Assembly (NCBI GenBank): GCA_002480085.1
Contig: DKPJ01000012.1
Location: 315,709-379,708, forward strand
Length of the DNA stretch: 64,000 bases
Reading direction: 5' to 3'
From: Enterobacteriaceae bacterium UBA7338
GTDB taxonomy: Bacteria; Pseudomonadota; Gammaproteobacteria; Enterobacterales; Enterobacteriaceae
Below, piece by piece: positions 1 through 7,660 of the stretch. The position numbers and the translations under genes are program-made. The notes beneath the pieces were generated by a model, which was not told where the DNA came from, did no database searches, and was given only the letters and a program-made list of their open reading frames with translations. Each line of letters opens with the position of its first letter. Positions within the stretch are counted from its first letter, which is position 1.

Positions 1-120
1 AAGCGTAGCGCCACCGGGCATGACGGTGCTGAGGTTATAACGCCGGGCGGCACTGCGTTTGCCCGGCCTACGTTGGGCACGGAATGGTTTGTAGGCCCGG
101 TTAGCGTAGCGCCACCGGGC
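1..120. repeat. REP/BIME repeat cluster
   Basis: Three REP-like units lie downstream of agp: the right half of one cut by the window edge (1-19), an inverted one (41-72), and a full one (91-120) that repeats the 1-19 sequence with the same CCACCGGGC arm. Each can fold into a GC-rich hairpin. The alternating orientation fits a BIME (bacterial interspersed mosaic element). Such elements are common in enterobacterial 3' intergenic regions and are bound by DNA gyrase, IHF or Pol I in E. coli. Related copies occur at 23491, 41146 and 60468. Confidence 0.8.
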
Positions 121-146
121 GAAAAAGCAGTGTGGTCGTACAGGCC

Positions 147-1382
147 TTACTTCGCCGCGTCGTTCAGAACCGCATCGAATTTATCTACCGGGCAGAAGCC
201 ATCCGCATCGATCGGACAACCTTTTAGCTCCAGCGTTACGCGCTGCGCCGGTGCCTGCAATGTCAGCACATCGGCATTACGCAGCTGTTCCGTACTTTGA
301 TAGACATACTCAATCTTCATCAGATCGCGGTTCGCGCTCTGATCGTGCCAGCGCTGGAAGACTATTTTGCCGCCGATTGGCGTACGCTCGTACTGGTCAT
401 GCAGCTGGTAGGGCTTGAAATCCAGCGCCGTCAGCAGCGAGGCGATATTGGAGTCATGCCCCACCAGCAGCGTGACTTTCGGCGCGCTGGCCTGGCCCGT
501 TACCAGCGCCTTGTCGATATACTTTACCAGCGGTTTGGCCACGTTCTGCGCCACCGCCGTAGAGGTGAAGAGTGAATCCTGGTAGCCGTTTTTCAGCTTC
601 GATAGCACGCGCCACTGCTGGTCGGTTTTAATCTCACCCCAGGCAACCTGATCCATCGGGAAGCCTTCGTAATGCTGTAGGGTGAAGGCATCCACCAGCG
701 AGTTGCCGACCTTCAGCGGCCCCGAGACGCCTGGCTCTTTCTCATACCCGGCGCTGAAGGTATCTTTCGGGTCGGTCAGGGAGCAGACCTGCTTCTCTTT
801 ACAGGAGGGGGAATCGGCATAGTCTGTTATCTGCGCTAACAGCTTATAGCTTTCATCCAGCTGCATCGCCTGGCGTTCGGTCTGCATGGCCTGCACCGCC
901 CTGTCGCGAAACGCCGTATCCTGATTGGTGATAACCGGATTGAAGGTGGGATCCATCGTGCCCATCGCTTCCTGATGATGGACCGGCACGTCGCAGCCGG
1001 GGAACGCGCCGGTGATAAAGAACTGTGCCGTGGCTACGGTGCGCTGCAGGCTGTTAGCGTAGGCATAGACGGCATCAGAGGTGGGGCACTCTCCCGCTTT
1101 CACCAGCCCCTGCTCCGCCAGCCATTCACGCATATAGTGCCCCATGTAGACTTCGAGCACGCCGCCCTTGGTGGTGAGCTGCCCGCCCGGCACATCCCAC
1201 TCGGGCCATTTATTCGGCGTTGACTGCTGCAGCACGCTGCCGTTATCCGCCAGCGGCGCGCGCAGGTTATGGCGGCTCATGATCAACACCTGCTGAAGCT
1301 GGTAGCCCTCCGGCATCGTTTGCGCCTGCGCACCTGCGGTTAATGCTCCGGCCAGCGCAGCTGCGAGTAGTGCTCTTTTCAT
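147..1382 (-). CDS. agp: Glucose-1-phosphatase (periplasmic histidine acid phosphatase)
   Basis: This 411-residue protein is recognisable as Agp along its whole length. It releases phosphate from glucose-1-phosphate in the periplasm so that glucose can be taken up. A Sec signal peptide covers about residues 1-20 (MKRALLAAALAGALTAGAQA). The histidine acid phosphatase signature RHNLRAP follows near residue 37, with the nucleophile His and the phosphate-binding Arg. The C-terminal proton-donor motif GHDSN is present, and several cysteines typical of the family are visible. A strong ribosome binding site, GGTGAGGAG, precedes the ATG. In E. coli agp lies next to wrbA at a different locus, so its position beside a phosphatase and secG is not the E. 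coli arrangement. Confidence 0.95.
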   Translation of the reverse strand: MKRALLAAALAGALTAGAQAQTMPEGYQLQQVLIMSRHNLRAPLADNGSVLQQSTPNKWPEWDVPGGQLTTKGGVLEVYMGHYMREWLAEQGLVKAGECPTSDAVYAYANSLQRTVATAQFFITGAFPGCDVPVHHQEAMGTMDPTFNPVITNQDTAFRDRAVQAMQTERQAMQLDESYKLLAQITDYADSPSCKEKQVCSLTDPKDTFSAGYEKEPGVSGPLKVGNSLVDAFTLQHYEGFPMDQVAWGEIKTDQQWRVLSKLKNGYQDSLFTSTAVAQNVAKPLVKYIDKALVTGQASAPKVTLLVGHDSNIASLLTALDFKPYQLHDQYERTPIGGKIVFQRWHDQSANRDLMKIEYVYQSTEQLRNADVLTLQAPAQRVTLELKGCPIDADGFCPVDKFDAVLNDAAK

Positions 1383-1471
1383 CCCTAACTCCTCACCTTT
1401 GTCATTTTCGCGCTAAGTGTGACAGATTGATGACAAATTTCCCGGAGCCGTTTCGCAAAGTGGGCACGCGG

Positions 1472-1831
1472 CTAATGCTTGAGCTGCTGGCCGTATTCAC
1501 GCATCCAGTCAGCCAGCGGCGCGAGAGCGTTTTGCAGGGTGAGGCCAAGGGCGGTGATTTGATACTCCACGCGGGGCGGAATTTCAGGGTAGACGGTACG
1601 CGTGACCAGTCCGCGCTGTTCGAACAGCCGCAGCTGTTTAGTCAGCTCTTTTTGTGTGATGGGCGCGGCGGCCCGCAGCAGATCGCCAAATCGCACCGGC
1701 TCGTTGATGACGATCAGACGATAGATAATCGGGATGGCCCACTTTCCGGAGATCAACCCGATAAAGCTGGTCATCGGGCAGGGCTCGTGCTGACAATTTT
1801 TTTCTTCTGCGCAGCTGAGTAATTCCGCCAT
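1472..1831 (-). CDS. HxlR-family winged-helix transcriptional regulator
   Basis: This 119-residue protein has the HxlR (MarR-like winged helix) layout. A short cysteine-containing N-terminus leads to GKWAIPIIYRL, then the recognition-helix region with ITQKELTKQLR, then the wing with LVTRTVYPEIPPRVEY. Cysteines at residues 7, 13 and 18 precede the DNA-binding domain. In YodB, HypR and QorR of this family an N-terminal cysteine senses quinones, aldehydes or disulfide stress. It is divergent from a short-chain dehydrogenase, and the shared 100-bp gap holds inverted repeats. I infer that it represses itself and the dehydrogenase. The ligand is unknown. Confidence 0.85.
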   Translation of the reverse strand: MAELLSCAEEKNCQHEPCPMTSFIGLISGKWAIPIIYRLIVINEPVRFGDLLRAAAPITQKELTKQLRLFEQRGLVTRTVYPEIPPRVEYQITALGLTLQNALAPLADWMREYGQQLKH

Positions 1832-1849
1832 TGCACACCTCTAGCCTCT

Positions 1850-1888
1850 TTAGTATCCATTTGGTACCTGGTTTCTTTTAGATACTAA
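1850..1888. promoter_or_regulatory. Candidate HxlR operator between regulator and SDR
   Basis: TTAGTATC (1850-1857) is matched by its exact inverse GATACTAA (1881-1888), 23 bp away. Between them lies GGTACC, related to the GTATCC of the left arm. The pair is centred in the divergent gap between the HxlR gene and the dehydrogenase. HxlR family sites are often of the TACT-N-AGTA type, which fits. The assignment is inferred from position and symmetry. Confidence 0.5.
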
Positions 1889-1931
1889 CGTTTCTATAGT
1901 GCTTTCTCCACTCTTCAATCAGGAGAAGCAA

Positions 1932-2681
1932 ATGGGTCGTTTAGCAGATAAATATACGCTGATTACTGGCGGTACAACGGGTATTGGCCTGGCGACGGCG
2001 CAGGAATTTATCGCCGAAGGGGCGCACGTGGCGGTGACGGGCCGTAACCCCGAGACGCTCGCCGACGCGCAGCGCATTCTGGGAGATAACGTCTGGGTGA
2101 TCCCCACCGACGCGGGCGATATCGCCGCGCAAAAGCAGCTTGCCGGGACGATTGCCGCCCGCTGGCCGCGTCTGGATGCGGTTTTCATCAACGCGGGGGA
2201 TGTCACCCACGGTGAGATTGAGACATGGGACGAGGCCAAATGGGATCGCCTGATGGGGATTAACCTTAAAGGGCCTTTCTTTCTTATTCAGGCCCTGCTG
2301 CCGCTATTGAATAATCCCTCTTCGCTGATCCTCTGTGGCTCGGTCAGCGCACGCATCGGTCTGCCCACCAGCAGCGTCTACGCCGCCAGCAAGGCCGGTC
2401 TGCTGTCGCTTGCGCGTACGCTGTCGGCAGAGCTGTTGCCGCGCGGTATTCGCGTGAACGGGCTCAGTCCCGGCCCGGTGGAGACCCCAGCCCTGAACAA
2501 GCTTGGCCTTGACGAAGAGGCATTGCGGGCGATGCAGGAGGAGATTATTAAGCTGGTGCCGCTCGGACGGATGGGTACCGTGCGGGAGCTGGCGAAGGCC
2601 GCGCTCTATCTCGCGTCGGATGACTCAAGCTATACGGTGGGCACCGATCTGCTGGTAGACGGTGGCGTGGGCAGCCTGTAA
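1932..2681 (+). CDS. Short-chain dehydrogenase/reductase (SDR)
   Basis: This 249-residue classical SDR carries the N-terminal cofactor motif TGGTTGIG, the NAG motif (INAGD), a catalytic Ser in the CGSVSAR segment, and the active-site YxxxK in SVYAASKAG. The C-terminal VETPALNK and DLLVDGG segments are typical of the family. The start was set at 1932 because AGGAG at 1921-1925 sits six bases before that ATG; an in-frame start at 1899 has no comparable site. The gene is divergent from the HxlR regulator, which suggests induction by an electrophile or carbonyl compound. The substrate cannot be told from the sequence. Confidence 0.88.
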   Translation: MGRLADKYTLITGGTTGIGLATAQEFIAEGAHVAVTGRNPETLADAQRILGDNVWVIPTDAGDIAAQKQLAGTIAARWPRLDAVFINAGDVTHGEIETWDEAKWDRLMGINLKGPFFLIQALLPLLNNPSSLILCGSVSARIGLPTSSVYAASKAGLLSLARTLSAELLPRGIRVNGLSPGPVETPALNKLGLDEEALRAMQEEIIKLVPLGRMGTVRELAKAALYLASDDSSYTVGTDLLVDGGVGSL

Positions 2682-2705
2682 TTGCCTGCGGATCCTGTTT
2701 AAGGC

Positions 2706-3362
2706 TTACCCGGTCTGGATCTGCATCAGGGTTAAATTGCCGCTCATTACCGCGCCGGTATCAATGTAGTACTGATTGGCAAAGCGTTGCGCCTTACGCA
2801 GGGGCGTGTGGCCGAAGATAAAGAGATCTGCGCCGTGGATCTCTTTCACCCTGCCCGCCAGAGAGGCGGCGAGCCGATCCCGGTTCCAGAGGATCTGCTC
2901 CTCTTCTACCTGCTTACCATAGACATAGCTATCGTCAGGGTAGTCGGCATGACAGACGATCACCTTTTTACCCTGCGTGTTCACTTCAATCACCAGCGGC
3001 AGCGCGGCGATATGCGGCAGCAACGCTCTGGCCTGCTGCTCCTGCTCTTCATCCAGATTGAAAAACCAGCTGCCGCCGTTCATCAGCCAGTGGCTGGCGC
3101 TGCCGTTATGGAGCAGGCAGTTCAGCATCATCTGCTCGTGGTTGCCGCGCACCGCCCGGCACCAGGGGCAGGTCACCAGCGTCATGCACTCCACGTTTTC
3201 GACGCCGCGATCGGTGAGATCGCCTACGGAAATCAGCAGATCCTGCGAGGTATCAAAGCCAACAAAGCTAAGTTTGTTCAACAGCAGGCTGTAGCAGCCG
3301 TGAAGGTCGCCGGTAACCCAGATGTTGCGCCATGCCGCGCCGTTGAGCCGCTGCCAGGTCAT
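2706..3362 (-). CDS. PP2A-like serine/threonine protein phosphatase (PrpA/PrpB family)
   Basis: The 218-residue product resembles PphA and PphB (PrpA/PrpB) of E. coli. These Mn-dependent phosphoprotein phosphatases have been linked to protein-misfolding signalling. The metallophosphatase motifs occur in order: GDLHG (near 18), GDLTDRG (near 47), RGNHE (near 71), a metal-binding His in VIVCHADYP, and FGHTPL near the C-terminus. Length matches the family. The protein aligns with both PphA and PphB, so no symbol is given. The gene is convergent with the SDR. A short inverted repeat, CTGTAC-C-GTACAG, lies just upstream of the start. Confidence 0.88.
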   Translation of the reverse strand: MTWQRLNGAAWRNIWVTGDLHGCYSLLLNKLSFVGFDTSQDLLISVGDLTDRGVENVECMTLVTCPWCRAVRGNHEQMMLNCLLHNGSASHWLMNGGSWFFNLDEEQEQQARALLPHIAALPLVIEVNTQGKKVIVCHADYPDDSYVYGKQVEEEQILWNRDRLAASLAGRVKEIHGADLFIFGHTPLRKAQRFANQYYIDTGAVMSGNLTLMQIQTG

Positions 3363-3459
3363 GATACTGTACCGTACAGGAGAGGTTGCTGTTTTTAAGC
3401 AGTATAGCCGGGAGAGGATAAGAGAAAGAGAGCGCCGCCGTATTCAGGACGTACAGACG

Positions 3460-3487
3460 AAAAAAAAGAGATCTTGCGATCTCTTTT
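3460..3487 (-). terminator. Rho-independent terminator after tRNA-Leu
   Basis: Read on the minus strand, AAAGAGATC and GATCTCTTT form a stem around a four-base GCAA loop, followed directly by a run of T. It starts about 12 bases past the tRNA CCA end and would end the secG-tRNA transcript. Confidence 0.9.
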
Positions 3488-3498
3488 CTCTGGAATAT

Positions 3499-3585
3499 TG
3501 GTACCGAGGATGGGACTCGAACCCACAAGCCCGTTAGGGCACTACCACCTCAAGGTAGCGTGTCTACCAATTCCACCACCTCGGT
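3499..3585 (-). tRNA. leuU: tRNA-Leu (anticodon GAG)
   Basis: This is an 87-nt class II tRNA. The acceptor stem ACCGAGG pairs with CCTCGGT, followed by discriminator A and an encoded CCA. The anticodon arm is CTACC-TTGAGGT-GGTAG, giving anticodon GAG. A long variable arm (TGCCCTAACGGGCTT) and a T-arm with GGTTCGAGTCC complete the fold. It follows secG with a gap of 9 bases, as in E. coli leuU. Confidence 0.97.
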
Positions 3586-3594
3586 ACGGAATAC

Positions 3595-3930
3595 TTACTG
3601 TGGGATATCGCTGGTCGGCTTGTTAGCCGGCGCTGCAGGTTGAGTCTGCTCAGATTTCGCTGGCGCGCTCAGATTTTCCCACTCGCTCCCTTTGTTGGTT
3701 TTGTTGCTGTTAATGTTACCCAGCACCAGGCTGATAATGAAGAACAGGGTTGCCAATACAGCCGTCATACGGGTCATGAAGTTACCAGAACCACTTGAAC
3801 CGAACAGCGTACCGGAAGCGCCTGCACCAAAGGAGGCTCCCATATCAGCGCCTTTACCTTGCTGCAGCATGATCAGACCCACAAGGCCAATCGCCACAAT
3901 AAGGAAAACTACTAAAAGAGCTTCGTACAT
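3595..3930 (-). CDS. secG: Preprotein translocase subunit SecG
   Basis: This 111-residue inner-membrane protein completes the SecYEG translocon and helps preproteins cross during the SecA cycle. Two transmembrane segments are visible (about residues 2-22 and 52-72), separated by a Gly/Ser-rich loop with QQGKGADMGASFG. The polar C-terminal tail is rich in Ala, Pro and Gln. The start at 3930 matches the known MYEALLVVFLIVA N-terminus; an in-frame extension upstream is not coding. In E. coli secG directly follows glmM. Here a pilus operon separates the two, but secG keeps its own upstream promoter. Confidence 0.97.
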   Translation of the reverse strand: MYEALLVVFLIVAIGLVGLIMLQQGKGADMGASFGAGASGTLFGSSGSGNFMTRMTAVLATLFFIISLVLGNINSNKTNKGSEWENLSAPAKSEQTQPAAPANKPTSDIPQ

Positions 3931-4081
3931 AATCAACCTGTTCCTTGCGGAGTTGCCGCATAACTTAAGCTTCAAACCTGAATCGGTTTCAAACCAAAAG
4001 CGGGAGTTAATGTTATTTCCCACTTGAGCGGGTGTGAATACTAACCAAAGCGGATGCCCTTCGCAAGGGCAATTTCGCTGC

Positions 4082-4110
4082 ATTGTATCAACTGCGGAAA
4101 AAAAGAGCAA
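4082..4110 (-). promoter_or_regulatory. Probable sigma-70 promoter of secG
   Basis: On the minus strand TTGCTC (4105-4110) and TACAAT (4082-4087) are separated by exactly 17 bases. This is a good -35/-10 pair, placing the start of transcription near 4075. It would give secG a leader of about 145 nt and transcription independent of the pilus operon upstream. Confidence 0.6.
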
Positions 4111-4161
4111 AAGCCGCATTTAAAGGCTATCCGCTGTACTAAATGGGCAAAAAACAGGCGC

Positions 4162-4914
4162 TTACCGACGCGAGCTTTGCGGATTCACCTTCACCAGTTT
4201 GTACTTTCCGTACCGGCGTACGATGCGCCAGACGTCATCTCCCTGCTCAACAGGCTCCTTTAGGCTGTAAAACGTTGTTTTGTTACCTATCCGCACGCCG
4301 ATTTGTAGCGTATCGCCTTCCCCGCTGACCAGCGTAATGGTTGGAGTTAGATCGACTTCGGGGGTTACCACTGGCTTTTCGACCGCCGCTGACGCTATCG
4401 GGCTGCCTGGCGAAGTGGCTAGCATACTCACAGGGTCGATAGCCTGCTGATGATGACTCAGCTCCAGATGCAGATGCGGGCCGGTTGTGCGCCCCGTTGC
4501 GCCCGACAGGGCAATAACCGTCCCCTGTTTAAGCTGCTCACTTTTATGGACCTGAATTGTGTTGAGATGAAGATAGCGGCTACGCCAGCCGTCAGCATGG
4601 TCAACGGTGATAAAAAATCCCGTGAGCGGTCCATAACCGGTCTCTGCCACCCTGCCGTCGGCAATTACCCTCACCTCACTGTCTGTTGGTGCGCGAAGAT
4701 CCACCCCTTCATGCTTAAGAAAAGTATGCGCAAGCGGGTGAAAGCGCATGCCGAACGGCGAGGTCACGCGAAGCGATCCGGTGAGCGGCCAGCTAAACAG
4801 GGGGACCGGTTGCCGGGGAGCCATAGCGACGGCCTTTTGCAAGGGGAGCGAGGCGTAGCCCGGCTGAGAAAAGAGACTTACCAGAAAAAATAATAAAAAC
4901 GAGCGTAGCGGCAT
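4162..4914 (-). CDS. Exported M23 (LytM-type) peptidoglycan endopeptidase, last gene of the pilus operon
   Basis: This 250-residue protein has a signal peptide (about residues 1-22, MPLRSFLLFFLVSLFSQPGYA) and an M23 domain with the zinc motifs HEGVD (HxxxD) and PHLHLE (HxH), plus the SPFGMRFHP segment typical of LytM folds. The key residues are intact, so it should cleave peptide cross-links in murein. Its C-terminal tail (after about residue 180) is not assigned. The ATG overlaps the TAA of the prepilin peptidase gene by one base, so it belongs to the pilus operon and is probably translationally coupled. By inference it opens the peptidoglycan for the pilus machine, a role filled in R64 (PilT) and Cof (CofT) systems by a lytic transglycosylase. 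Confidence 0.88.
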   Translation of the reverse strand: MPLRSFLLFFLVSLFSQPGYASLPLQKAVAMAPRQPVPLFSWPLTGSLRVTSPFGMRFHPLAHTFLKHEGVDLRAPTDSEVRVIADGRVAETGYGPLTGFFITVDHADGWRSRYLHLNTIQVHKSEQLKQGTVIALSGATGRTTGPHLHLELSHHQQAIDPVSMLATSPGSPIASAAVEKPVVTPEVDLTPTITLVSGEGDTLQIGVRIGNKTTFYSLKEPVEQGDDVWRIVRRYGKYKLVKVNPQSSRR

Positions 4915-5744
4915 TAGCGGAGCACCTCCATGTGCAAAATCAGCAGTGCGGCAACGGCGATGGCGGGTCCAAACGGCATATAGGGTTCGGCTGCGGTAAC
5001 ACGACGAAAACGTAGCAGCCCACGGATAATAAAGGCGACTATGCCCAGCGCCGCCGACCCCAGCATCAGCTCTGCAATATGGTCGAGGCCAATCCACGCC
5101 GCACAGGCTGCATATAGCTTAACGTCACCGCCCCCCAACCCCTCCCGCTTACAGATCCAGCGATGCCCTTGGGCAATAAGCCAGGTGCAACAGCCAATAA
5201 AAATCGCCCCCATCACACTATCCCGCGGCGACACCGGAATGATATGCAGCACCGAGGCGGCAAGCCCCAGCCACATCAGCGGGAAAACCAGACAGTCTGG
5301 CAGCAACAACGTATTGCTATCGATAATCGCCAGCGCATAAATCAGGCAGTAAAAGCAGGCCAGAAAGAGGATCTGAACCAGGGTGAAATGTGGGAAGTAG
5401 CAGTAAATTAGGGCGCAGAAAACGGCACCGGTTAATACTTCGCTAAGGGGATAGATAACCGGGATAGCGCATTGACAGTAGCGGCAACGCCCTCTCAGCA
5501 GCAGCCAGCTGAGCAGCGGAATGTTATCCCATGGCATGACCGCGTGCCGGCAGCCCGGGCAGTGCGACGGCGGCCAGCAGAGGTTAACGTCAGGGAGACC
5601 GCTTTGTGCGGCGTCGTCTGCCGCGCTGCGCATCAGCATGATCGGCAGACGATAGATCAGGACGTTAAGAAAGCTGCCCACGAATAATCCCAGGCCCAGC
5701 GCCAGCCACGGATACCACGCTGTCATTAACTCTTCAATACGCAT
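4914..5744 (-). CDS. Prepilin peptidase / N-methyltransferase (TcpJ/CofP/PilD type)
   Basis: This 276-residue polytopic inner-membrane aspartyl protease (A24 family) cuts prepilin leaders and methylates the new N-terminus. The cytoplasmic four-cysteine motif is complete (CPGC and CRYC, with spacing usual for PilD). The two catalytic aspartates lie in LAIIDSNTLLLPD and in GLGGGDVKL (the GxGD motif). The methyltransferase domain is therefore retained. It lies 6 bases after the exported-protein gene and overlaps the M23 gene. Its substrates are expected to be the major and minor prepilins of this operon. The ribosome binding site is weak, which suggests translational coupling. Confidence 0.93.
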   Translation of the reverse strand: MRIEELMTAWYPWLALGLGLFVGSFLNVLIYRLPIMLMRSAADDAAQSGLPDVNLCWPPSHCPGCRHAVMPWDNIPLLSWLLLRGRCRYCQCAIPVIYPLSEVLTGAVFCALIYCYFPHFTLVQILFLACFYCLIYALAIIDSNTLLLPDCLVFPLMWLGLAASVLHIIPVSPRDSVMGAIFIGCCTWLIAQGHRWICKREGLGGGDVKLYAACAAWIGLDHIAELMLGSAALGIVAFIIRGLLRFRRVTAAEPYMPFGPAIAVAALLILHMEVLR

Positions 5745-5750
5745 CGGGGA

Positions 5751-6620
5751 TTAACGCTTAATGGCGCAGCGGGAGAGATACGCTTTAACAGTATTAATAT
5801 CTGCCGAAGAGAATCGTGACGCGCGCGGTGCGTGGGTATAAGAGATCACCTCGGCATGTGGCTCCACGCCGCCGGGGTTGGCGGCCGGATGCCTGCTGCC
5901 GTTAAGCGTGATTGCCATACTGGCAAAATCGATCATATTAATTTGTTCAGGTAAATAAGAGAGACCGACAACGCTATGCGGCTGGAAGGTCACAACGGGA
6001 GTATTTAGGCCACGGTACGTCAAGCTGCCGACCATATCTCCGGAGACGGTTTCATGGGCGCTGCGTCTGTACTGAATCAGCAGCGGCCGCGTATAGCCCT
6101 CATCAACGTTATGGCCGCCGCGCGCGTTCGCATTAAAAACCTCTACCGTCAGCAAGCGAAGATTTCTGGACGGGATCCAGACAATCTCATTGCTGGATGC
6201 ATGTCCCGGTCCCAGCTCACCGGAGATCGAATAGATGTGGTTTTTCTTATACTCTGAATTGTTGGCGATGGTGCGGTATTGCGACACCATGCCGGGGTGT
6301 GCTGGCTTCGACCAGAAATCCTCCGCATAGCAGGAGGTATCGAGACATTTTATCTGGCTGCTGTTATCGGTATTGATAGCAGGTGCCGCGCTCGCCACAG
6401 AAGAGACAGGAAAAACATCCTCCCTCTTATCGATGACATAAATAATGTTAAAGAGATAAGTGGATTTATCGGATGCGACGCTCTTTAAAACGATGGGAAA
6501 CGATCGCGACAGGTAATCACAGGGTGGCGGCGCAAAGCTATAGCTGGCATTCGCATAGCCTTCACCCACTATAAATAGCAGCGCCGCAAAAAACAGCGAT
6601 TTTTTTAAATTAAGTAGCAT
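5751..6620 (-). CDS. Exported protein in the TcpF/CofJ position of the pilus operon
   Basis: The 289-residue product starts with a signal peptide (MLLNLKKSLFFAALLFIVGEGYANA). The mature part carries four cysteines: PPPCDYL, KCLDTSC and LSRCAIKR. I see no conserved family motif and cannot show sequence homology to a known protein. Gene order is the evidence: it sits between the platform protein and the prepilin peptidase, where V. cholerae has tcpF and ETEC has cofJ. Both encode soluble proteins secreted through the pilus apparatus and needed for colonisation; CofJ binds the tip pilin CofB. ATG is preceded by AGGA. A secreted colonisation or adhesion factor is an inference. Confidence 0.6.
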   Translation of the reverse strand: MLLNLKKSLFFAALLFIVGEGYANASYSFAPPPCDYLSRSFPIVLKSVASDKSTYLFNIIYVIDKREDVFPVSSVASAAPAINTDNSSQIKCLDTSCYAEDFWSKPAHPGMVSQYRTIANNSEYKKNHIYSISGELGPGHASSNEIVWIPSRNLRLLTVEVFNANARGGHNVDEGYTRPLLIQYRRSAHETVSGDMVGSLTYRGLNTPVVTFQPHSVVGLSYLPEQINMIDFASMAITLNGSRHPAANPGGVEPHAEVISYTHAPRASRFSSADINTVKAYLSRCAIKR

Positions 6621-6634
6621 CTATTTTTCCTGAA

Positions 6635-7660
6635 TTAACCTGTTGCTTTAGAGAGCGTGTCCATCAGTGCAAAGAGTCCGAGAAAGACCCATACCACACA
6701 GCCACCTAACACCAGCGTTGCCATATTTTTTAAAAAACCGGCGAGTTTCTTAATATATTCATGAATACGTTCGCGAGAGCGCTCGGATACTGAGAGCAGC
6801 ACCTCGTTAAACGAGGGCAGATCGGCATAGAGGCTGATGTTAAGCAGTTCTTCTGCCCCTAATAGTCCCGAATCAAGCGCCTTGCCGTAGTTCACGCCCT
6901 GCGCCATCTTGCTCAGCATGGTATCCAGATGCCAGCGTAGCCATCGATTAGCGTTTAACTGGATAATGGCAATCGCGTCGGTCAGCGGAATATTGTTGCT
7001 TAACATCAGCGACAAATTATTGAGAAATATTGACGAGGTGAGCTGCCGATAGGTTGAAAAGGGCAATATTTTATCCAGAACGCTATTTCGCACTGCGCCG
7101 CTCAGGTTCGCCATCGCAAATTTAACCAGCAAAACCAAAACAATAAAGCCGATTAATATTTCCAGCCACAGCCCACCATAGAGCGCGACGCCGAATTGAT
7201 AGAGGCTCTGAGTAATGCCCGGCCACTTCTCGACCGGCAGAACCGAGGCGAAGGCCGGGAAAACCTTCTCTGCATAGCCAGCAATGACGATCAACGACAG
7301 CGAAATCATGATCAGAGGAAAAGTCAGGGCGCTAACGATTTTCTTTCGCAGCTCGTCACTGTTTTTGATAATTAAGACCAGGGTGAAAAAGCCTTTCGCC
7401 AGGTTGCCGCTCCTCTCCGCAGCGGTAATCAGACTGAGTTCAGTGGTCGGTACCGCGCCGGTAAAAACGGCGGCGACGGATGTCTCCTGTTTCATCTGGT
7501 TAATTAACAGCAGCAGCTTCTGGCTAAACGTCTCTCCCAGCAGCCCTCGGCCTTCGGCCTGTAATTTTTGTAACGAGTCATAGAGCGGTAGCCCGGCGCT
7601 AATCATGTCGCCACAAAATTGGTAGAGGTAGATACGTTGTTTTTTACTGAATTTTTTCAA
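6635..7660 (-). CDS. Type IVb pilus inner-membrane platform protein (TcpE/CofI, GspF family)
   Basis: This 341-residue protein has two GspF-type halves and about three membrane segments (near 110-130, 165-190 and 310-335). It anchors the assembly ATPase and feeds pilin into the growing fibre. Segments such as LTFPLIMISLSLIVIAGYAEKVFPAF and SIFLNNLSLMLSNNIPLTDA show the family pattern. The start codon is TTG at 7660, with GGAG seven bases before it. It overlaps the ATPase gene by 17 bases, consistent with coupled translation. Neighbours and length match TcpE and CofI. Confidence 0.88.
   Translation of the reverse strand: MKKFSKKQRIYLYQFCGDMISAGLPLYDSLQKLQAEGRGLLGETFSQKLLLLINQMKQETSVAAVFTGAVPTTELSLITAAERSGNLAKGFFTLVLIIKNSDELRKKIVSALTFPLIMISLSLIVIAGYAEKVFPAFASVLPVEKWPGITQSLYQFGVALYGGLWLEILIGFIVLVLLVKFAMANLSGAVRNSVLDKILPFSTYRQLTSSIFLNNLSLMLSNNIPLTDAIAIIQLNANRWLRWHLDTMLSKMAQGVNYGKALDSGLLGAEELLNISLYADLPSFNEVLLSVSERSRERIHEYIKKLAGFLKNMATLVLGGCVVWVFLGLFALMDTLSKATG

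Noticed and set aside
3367..3379. CTGTAC-C-GTACAG inverted repeat before the Ser/Thr phosphatase as a LexA box
   Set aside because: LexA sites have CTG-N10-CAG spacing; this repeat is far shorter, and the gene is not an SOS gene.
3499..3585. tRNA-Leu as the attachment site of a genomic island
   Set aside because: No integrase, no repeated tRNA 3' end, and the pilus operon lies on the other side of secG.
4106..4128. Terminator after the M23 gene (AGCC/GGCT stem before a T-run)
   Set aside because: Only four base pairs in the stem, and it coincides with the -35 region of secG; too weak to call.
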